This document shows, piece by piece, positions 57,220-64,000 of a stretch of 64,000 nucleotides of DNA. Origin of the DNA: Desarmillaria ectypa (Eukaryota > Basidiomycota > Agaricomycetes > Agaricales > Physalacriaceae); assembly GCA_030407005.1 (NCBI GenBank), contig JAUDYN010000001.1, positions 3,224,001-3,288,000 of the forward strand, written 5' to 3'. Numbering within the stretch: the first letter of the stretch is position 1; each line of letters starts with the position of its first letter. Below the pieces are notes generated by a model. That model did no database searches. It was not told where the DNA came from and saw nothing but the letters and a program-made list of their open reading frames with translations. A program made the position numbers and the translations under genes.

Positions 57220-59350
57220 AAAAGAATTTTCCATCAGTGCCAATACAATAGAACTGTAATCTAGCTATTCACCATCTCTCTACCAAGTCAGTCCCGATGC
57301 CCAATATCATTCGGCTTGATAAGGAACGATCCTATAACGTATCTACTATCACGCGTTCTGTTTGTCACGTACAGAACTCCCTTCCTCGTGTTTACGCCTA
57401 CAAAATTAAAGCCGTGCGCCTTTATAAGTATGTTGTGAAAAACGGGGGATGAATAGATCAGTTCGTTCCCAGTTAGTACATGCGCGGTGTCAGGCCAATA
57501 GTATTGTGCTTGGCTGAGCTCTGCAAACGCATGCAGATGTACACTACTGTACCTACTTATATACTAAATGCTAATGTACTAGAATCTTCTACAACTTTCC
57601 TAATATTTCTTTCTTAATCAGCAAGTTCGGCATGATGCCGGATTGCCATCATCTCGGCTCAACTCTCAAATCCCAACAAAGTAGAAGCATCCAACGCAGA
57701 TTTGATGTATCGTCTATCATTCTTGCATGTACGAGCAATGAACCAAGAAGTGATAGTTCCTGTCGTGTCATTGAACCGCTATGTAATTAGCATGATGGTA
57801 CTTGGATAGTTCTGTCTAATAATGAAGAAACCCATTCAGTCTATAAAGTCCAAGTTCACAAACAGTTCAAACCAATGTTCTGCTGTTCAGGGTCGCAAAT
57901 CAAAGACCCACGGACCACGGACCCGCAACCCTACTCAATCTTGGACTCGGCTAACTACAAGCAAATTTAAGAACGCTGTAGCACCGCTAAATACACCAAA
58001 GTCCAATTATATGTAACTCTTAACAATTATATGACCGCTGGAAAATATTATCCCAGAGCAGTCATTCTTTCGGGGAAAGTGCTTGGTAAGTGGCGTGGGC
58101 AACAGGAACTTGAAGAACGAAGAATAGAGGCACAAGCACTGGCATAAGCCAAACAGCAGGAAGTTATGTAAATCAAGAGGTACCTATGTTCCTAAGCAGT
58201 TTGGTTTCCCAAATTTTTGGCTGTCCGGTTGAATAAACAGTGATGAGAGTATGACAGCAGCCTAGTTTTTGGATCTTTGGAGCCTTTTGAATCCGTCTTC
58301 GTTGTTATAGAACGGTTAAACAAAACTCCGACCTGCTAACTCCACTTCCTGATGGGAGGGTTGGGCATGATTCAACATGTGCGTAGTATTTGTGCAACCT
58401 GATTTGAAATATAATTTTAAATCCCCAGATCCCTATGGAAAGGCCGCCGTCTGAAAATGGCGTTATACCTTGACTATAAAATGTTTCCAAGTAGGAACTT
58501 GAAGCCTCTCGAGAAGCTTGTGATCGCCTGGGAAGGAGCACGACGTCATATCCTAAGATCTCATCAGCTTGTCGACATGATGCTCCGACAGCTCATGAGA
58601 CCGCGTATGATGCAACAGCCGCCTGGGTCGACGACAATTCAGTAGCCCGGACCAAAAAATCATAAACCACTTTACAGGGTGTACGGAAGATAACGAGGAT
58701 AATAGGGATATTGTACAGTAGGCAGCGACGGTGGACTTCATGAAACATAACGAGTCCCCCCACCAATATTCATGCTGGCAAGGAAATGATTATCAGCGAC
58801 GAGTTAATGCATCCTCAGACAACTCACAAGAGGATGGCGAAACAGTACAAGTCATCGATGCAGATGTTATACCGCCACTGAGCTTGCAATTGGCTTTGTC
58901 TGCGGCGCGGAAAATTTGGCGGATGCTTGGACTGAGAAATCGATTCTTGAGACCGTTAAGCAGACGTCAGGGTAGCAGAGAAACGTACACATGCTCTGCA
59001 GCCTCGCAGATACTTTAGGTGGCACTTTGTCCGAAGTGACCTTATCAGGCGAAAGGTGCGCACTATACATAGAAAACTGACGAAGGGTGTAGGCTGCCAG
59101 CTCTCGGGAATAACGCAGTTTCTCTGCGTCAGAGGAGGATGAGGGAGTCATGATCGACGAACAATGAGAAAAACACGATGAACGATGAGTGATGAGTGCG
59201 TTCGTATGTGCGCGCCAAATCAGAACAGCCAGAGATATCAATATGAAAGCCAGGCTCCTTTATACTAGCTTTCGCACCTGCGAACACAATGACATCACAG
59301 CAATCGGGGTTTTGCCAAAATATAATAATTAAAAAATTGAATACAAATAT
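57220..59350. other. 2.1 kb region with only weak coding signs
   Basis: No family is recognised with confidence. A minus-strand open frame from 59151 to 58867 starts MTPSSSSDAEKLRYSRELAA, followed by YTLRQF; this opening looks like a real small protein, but the rest may be intron read-through. On the plus strand, 58080-58145 reads GKVLGKWRGQQELEERRIEA and is isolated. The direct repeat CAATTATATG occurs twice near 58005-58035. Confidence 0.35.
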
Positions 59351-62300
59351 TCACCGACGGAAAAGACAAGAACTCCACGATACGATTCGCCGAATGATAT
59401 CAGAAGACCACGTCCATAGCTCCTCTAGTAGTCCGTCTAGGCCTCCACGTTCGTCGAAAGATAGTTCATGGTCGGGCTTTTCGGTTGCAATGAATCGAAG
59501 GACATCTTTCACAGTTACTAGCCCTGTGAGCATGCCATGATCCTCGACTAATATAACGCGAGGTCTGCATTGGGGATTCAATCTACGTCAAATCATGAAA
59601 TTTGATCAAATCATACCCCATTTTTTTGAAAAGCTGCATCACAATCTCTAAGGGGAGCTGCCGTGATACCGTCATCGGCGTCTGTGGTGCAGGCGTGGGG
59701 ATGAGAAAGAAATTCTCGAAGGCATCAATAAACGCACCTGATTAACCCAGGGCCAGAACTTCAGACCTCCATTGAATGACGCTGTCTGTAATATTGTTTC
59801 CGAAAAGTCCTCCTCAATACCCACGGACCCGGCTGGCATATTCAGACGTTCTCTATCACGATCGTCGGACATGAAAGAGCATGGGGTGTCAGAGTCAATA
59901 TCCCGGATCTTTCTGAAACGATCTGCTCGAGGTTAAGTAAAGGCGTGGTGTGATGGGCTACCTTACATACCAAGGATGAACTGTAGTTCGGCGCGTCCGA
60001 TGTAACCTATCAGAGTCCGAAAACCGTCGGCAGATACTATGGGAAACCCTTTCACATCCGTAGCAGCGAGAATCGCTTCTGGTGTTTCAATGACATCAGC
60101 GATCTCTAACCCGTAATTTCGGAGGCACATACCGACGTCCTTAACCTGCATACCGGTCTCAGTCAAAACGTGCAATTCATTCCGCATCACGGCAGATACT
60201 ATGAGCATATCAGACATGAAAAAGAAACCCGTAATAATGTGACACACTAGAAACATTGTAGGCATGGTCTTCTTTTTCTAGGAAAGGAAAGCCATTAAAC
60301 CTGATCATTTCGTCCGCAATTCCGTTGGTGCCTAGGAGGTCACCGACGGCTTTAGTCACTAGGAGAACGATCTATGGACCAATCATTCAGATCGACATCA
60401 AGAAACTACAAAATTCTTACCATTGTTGGCAAGATGTATGTCAGGGCGCCCGTCAGCTCGAACATGATTACAACGACAGTGACCGTTATTCTCATGACAC
60501 CGCTACGAACCGTCGTCAAGATGAGTTGGATAGTGGCCGAAAGATTTACCTGAGTGCCGCGGCTGCACCTAGAAATGCGTATGTCCCGGGGGTGATGCAG
60601 GGTATGTTAGGGTCGCACCAAGCGAAGATGCCTGATTGGGGATAGGCTCTGTCGTCGAGGCACAGTTAAAACATGATGGAGCTTTAGCGAATGGTACTGA
60701 CCGATACATTGCCCGGACAATGATGCCGACCATCCTCCCAAACGTAGCACCAATCGCCATTGAAGGTACGAATATACCAGCAGGAACTTTACAGCCATAC
60801 GAGACCACGACCAATGCGGTCCGTATCAAAGTCGCTAGTATGAGCGAGTTCGCTATTCGCCACTGAGTGGCCGTTCTGAGCATATATCGGTATTATTGTC
60901 GCGCAAAGGTTTAAAATGGCTCACTGGCAGATGTTATCAACATCTCCTTCGCATTCCCGAAATAGAACTGCCATGCTTTCAGTCATATCTATACGCAGGA
61001 AGCGGTTGGGGTACCCTATGATGGCAGTCAAGGTCGCCAGAGTGACGGCCTCTGCCACACCATGCTTAGCCAGAAACTTTCGACGAAAGGCGGCCGCTTG
61101 AAGATTGAACTTGACAACAAAGGCTCCATACAAGCCCTGATGTATGATGAGACAAGGAACCGGTACGAAAGTTCGCGCTCACACCAAATATTCCGAGCAC
61201 AACGAAAAATATGATTTCAAAGAAATGCCAATCGCGATCATATGTGACCTGGAACAGTACAAGTTTACCTGTGCGGAAAGGGTTCATGGCCTATAGCGCG
61301 CCATATTAGCGATGAATCTCTGCCTGTCGAATTGCGATAACTCACCGACAAAGTGACCGTGGCCATCAATGCGCAGAAAAAACTCCGCCACATAGTCCGG
61401 ATACTAAAAGCATGGCTCATTTCCTGAGGAACAAAGTCAGGAGACGGCACAGAATGGTAATGCGTATGCTAGAACACCTCAATGGAAAACAGCACACCGC
61501 CAATGGGTGAACCAAAAGCCACTGCTACACCAGCCGCACTGGCTGCGGTTATAATTTCACGCATTTTCCCTGCAAGTCAGCGGCGTTCAGCTGTCATAAA
61601 AAATGGGAGCCGTCAATGAGGAGCGGACCTTCACTACGAGAAAAATGCTGGAATAGTCCGGCGACTAGATAGCCTATACAGCAAGCCACATGGACAGATG
61701 GTCCTTCTTTACCGACAGACAATCCTGATGCAATTACTAGAGGCTACACAAGATAAGACGCGTCAATGAGCTTATTCAAAGACTCACCAGAGTTATGCTC
61801 TTGATGAAAAACGTCGCGAAACCGAGGAAGCCTTGCATGATAAATCCGGCTAGAATACATTTAATTTCCGAAATGCCAGATCCCGCTGCATACTTGGCTA
61901 GAGAGCGGACGAGGTGGGCAGCCGTGAATGAGAACGCAGCCTCAGGGTGGGTTAGTAAGTTAAAATGTGCAGAGACTAGACATACCGCGAACAAAACATA
62001 GATGAAATAACGCGCCGGAGTGACTGTACTCCAAGGATGCCACGAATCACAGGCGTCTGTCTCCTCTTCCTCGATTTCCCAACAGCAGAATTGCTGATTT
62101 AGCCACCACCCATCGGAACAATACCCCATCTTTATGTCAGATAGCCATTCCGTGACGATTGAAATGATAGCGGCATTCAAGCCAATGCAAACTCCTGCGA
62201 AATGGTGTTAATCGTTTACACTGCAAACTGTGCGTTGCACGAACGACGCACCAACGAGACTGACGACAAACCAGCTCTGTCCTGTCCTCATCGCCCTTTT

Positions 62301-62590
62301 AACTTGCGCCCATAACCACGAAAAGGTGACATGCCGTCCACGTAGTGCAATGTATTCATTCCGCGCGTTCCGAATGCGCCTGTTCCGTTCCAAGTTAGCG
62401 TCCTGGATCCAGTCTGTAATAATTCGTTTTGGAACATTCGAAAGTCACATTTTCAACATCTTCCACGAACCTATCGTAGTGAAGTCTTCATATCGTCTAG
62501 ACACGAACATCTCTTCAGCAGACATTAACTGCGGATAGACGTACGTACCCACCTAATCTGTTCGAGTTCTTCGTCAGCTTCTTCGTTCAT
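59351..62590 (-). CDS. GEF1: CLC-type chloride channel/transporter with CBS domains
   Basis: Voltage-gated CLC family protein (yeast Gef1 type), which moves chloride, often in exchange for protons, in Golgi and endosome membranes. The start exon [13 protein letters not shown] is followed by a cytosolic segment with [20 protein letters not shown]. Membrane motifs: [20 protein letters not shown] (GSGIxE), [20 protein letters not shown] (GKEGP with the gating Glu), [20 protein letters not shown] and [20 protein letters not shown] (GxFxP). Then come [19 protein letters not shown] and two CBS domains: [20 protein letters not shown] / [12 protein letters not shown], and [20 protein letters not shown] / [16 protein letters not shown]. 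More than ten exons, all apparently GT-AG, with no stop in the spliced reading. Divergent from PIG-U. Confidence 0.9.
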
Positions 62591-62742
62591 CTGTAACCAT
62601 TCACGTCACTGCGGTCGCGTTCAGCGGGTAAGGGATGGATAGAGAGCAGGAGACAGCAAGTACTGTGCTGTAAACTGGAGTATTGTTGTAAGCCAGGGCA
62701 AGTGGCTGTGCGGGAGCTCTCGGACAATGCCGATTGACTCTT
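62591..62742. promoter_or_regulatory. Divergent promoter (CLC / PIG-U)
   Basis: 152 bp between opposing start codons, so the two genes probably share control sequence. No distinct element seen. Confidence 0.4.
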
Positions 62743-64000
62743 ATGAAAACACCGTCCACTGCTCCGTTCAGATTCGTCTTTTCAGCGCTGGTCGCGTCGC
62801 GGCTGCTGATTTCATGCACATCTATACACGAATACCTCATCCACGACCACCAGCTGTCTTCTCCTCTTACCTCATTTCTCAACCGTACGTTCGACCCTGC
62901 AGCAAATGGTCACCTAGTTGACGTGTTATGCAGTGAAGGAAGGCATATATCTCTTCAATAACGGAGTGGATCCGTACTCTGGTGGTGTATTTCGACACGT
63001 ATGTGCTTCCGAAGTAGCGATTATGTGTACTGATACTCAGACAGTCTCCACTATACCTCTCCCTTTTCACAACCTTTTTGTCTCCGTCACGGATAATGGC
63101 GTCCATATTATGGACTCTGTGCGACTCGGTAGGTGCTTGGTCTATGGTACACATATGGAGGGCCAGGCAGGGTGTCGTGCAGAGTAGTAGAGATGTTTTG
63201 GTTGCTGCAATGTAGCTCTACAAATTTTGTTTCCATGTTCTACACTGACTTCTACTTTCAGGTATTTCTTAAATCCATATCTGTTCCTTCCAAGTCTGGC
63301 CTTCTCTACATCATCCATCGAAAATGCTGTATGTTTGCTAGCCATAATGTTTGCGTGCGAAAGTAAGTCCTTTCTCTTCTACACTGCGTTCTGGTGTTCA
63401 GTTTTTTTTTTTTACCAGGACGGGCATCTGCATCATTGCTTGCCTTGGCTTTTCTTGTGCAACTATCTCTTTCCTCCGTTCTCCTCATAACACCAATAAT
63501 TTTCCTGCTAATGACCAGTCCAACCTCGCAACTTGCATCTCCGAGACCCTTTTCTGGGAAATGGACTCAATCATTGAGACTTGTTGTTGAGTTAACTGTA
63601 TACTCCATCGTTCTCACGCTTGCATCAACTCTTGTCTCTGGCAACTTCCTTTGGATATCACAGACATGGGGTGCAAGGTTATTCAATATCTCGCTTGGTG
63701 GACTTCGCTAACCGAAGCAACCAGCCTCACACTTCCCGATTTAACGCCTAACCCTGGGCTTTGGTGGTATTTCTTCACTGAAATGTTTGATCATTTCCGC
63801 CCATTCTTCTTGATGGTGTTCTCGGTAAGAAGATGCCATTCTGCTTCTGCGTGATATCTTGACAGGTGATATAGGTGCACCTCTTGATTTACATTGCGCC
63901 TATATGCATCAAATTTCAGTACGCTTTACTTACTTTTTCCTTCTATCGTATCTCACAGATGTCCTCAGGTATGATACTCTGTATGCCACGTTCCTGCTCG
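62743..64000 (+). CDS. GAB1: GPI transamidase subunit PIG-U (3' end outside window)
   Basis: Multi-span ER membrane subunit of the GPI transamidase that attaches GPI anchors to proteins. Exons splice as [20 protein letters not shown] then [20 protein letters not shown], joined to [22 protein letters not shown], then [20 protein letters not shown] and ILWTLCDS. Later exons give [20 protein letters not shown] with [13 protein letters not shown], a long hydrophobic exon ([20 protein letters not shown]), and [20 protein letters not shown] with [19 protein letters not shown], the family hallmark. One donor is GTTATT (at about 63683), otherwise canonical. The frame starts at ATG 62743; a TTG further upstream is not a credible start. 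Nothing in the visible part is broken. Confidence 0.9.

Overview
The window looks like nuclear DNA of a filamentous basidiomycete, probably an agaricomycete mushroom. The genes are dense and split by many short introns (about 48-60 nt, mostly GT-AG). They encode typical fungal families: two Gti1/Pac2 (WOPR) regulators, a Cdc11-type septin, Ppg1, Cwc24, TFIIA large subunit, UVDE and a GMC oxidoreductase. There is no sign of prokaryotic or organellar sequence, no rRNA or tRNA gene I can support, no CRISPR array and no intact transposon. All gene models were spliced by eye from conserved protein motifs, so exon edges are approximate unless given exactly.

Layout, left to right. At 1-1238 is the 3' end of a GMC oxidoreductase. 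At 2.0-4.0 kb an Arl3/ARFRP1-type GTPase (-) and V-ATPase subunit c'' (+) are transcribed apart from start codons only 83 bp apart. At 4.2-7.3 kb are a CUE-domain protein (-) and an F-box protein (+). Then come 3.2 kb without a recognisable gene. At 10.5-15.6 kb are a SETD6/Rkm4-type lysine methyltransferase (-), a CRAL-TRIO protein (+) and the PP2A-like phosphatase Ppg1 (-). At 17.3-25.1 kb are a C2H2 regulator (+), the splicing factor Cwc24 (-), a bZIP factor (+) and an intracellular LysM protein (+). At 27.6-32.6 kb are a glycolipid transfer protein (-), free methionine-R-sulfoxide reductase (+) and cysteinyl-tRNA synthetase (-). At 34.3-38.5 kb are two tandem WOPR regulators. At 39.4-43.4 kb are TFIIA large subunit (-), a small hypothetical gene and a decayed UV-damage endonuclease. 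At 46.3-49.3 kb is a 978-residue orphan protein. At 50.0-54.6 kb are a septin (-) and Tsr1 (+). At 56.4-57.2 kb is a decayed glutathione S-transferase-like gene. At 59.4-64.0 kb are a CLC chloride channel/transporter (-) and the 5' part of PIG-U (+).

Most genes are unrelated housekeeping functions: ribosome biogenesis, translation, splicing, transcription, GPI anchoring, V-ATPase, Golgi traffic and ion transport. I see no biosynthetic cluster and no clear new multi-gene system. The points most worth a second look are two pseudogenes interrupted at otherwise conserved protein positions (UVDE and GST-like), a set of GC-AG introns, an alternative upstream start on cysteinyl-tRNA synthetase that would add a mitochondrial presequence, an intron inside the CCCH finger of Cwc24 that can be retained in frame, the tandem WOPR pair, and the orphan 978-residue protein.
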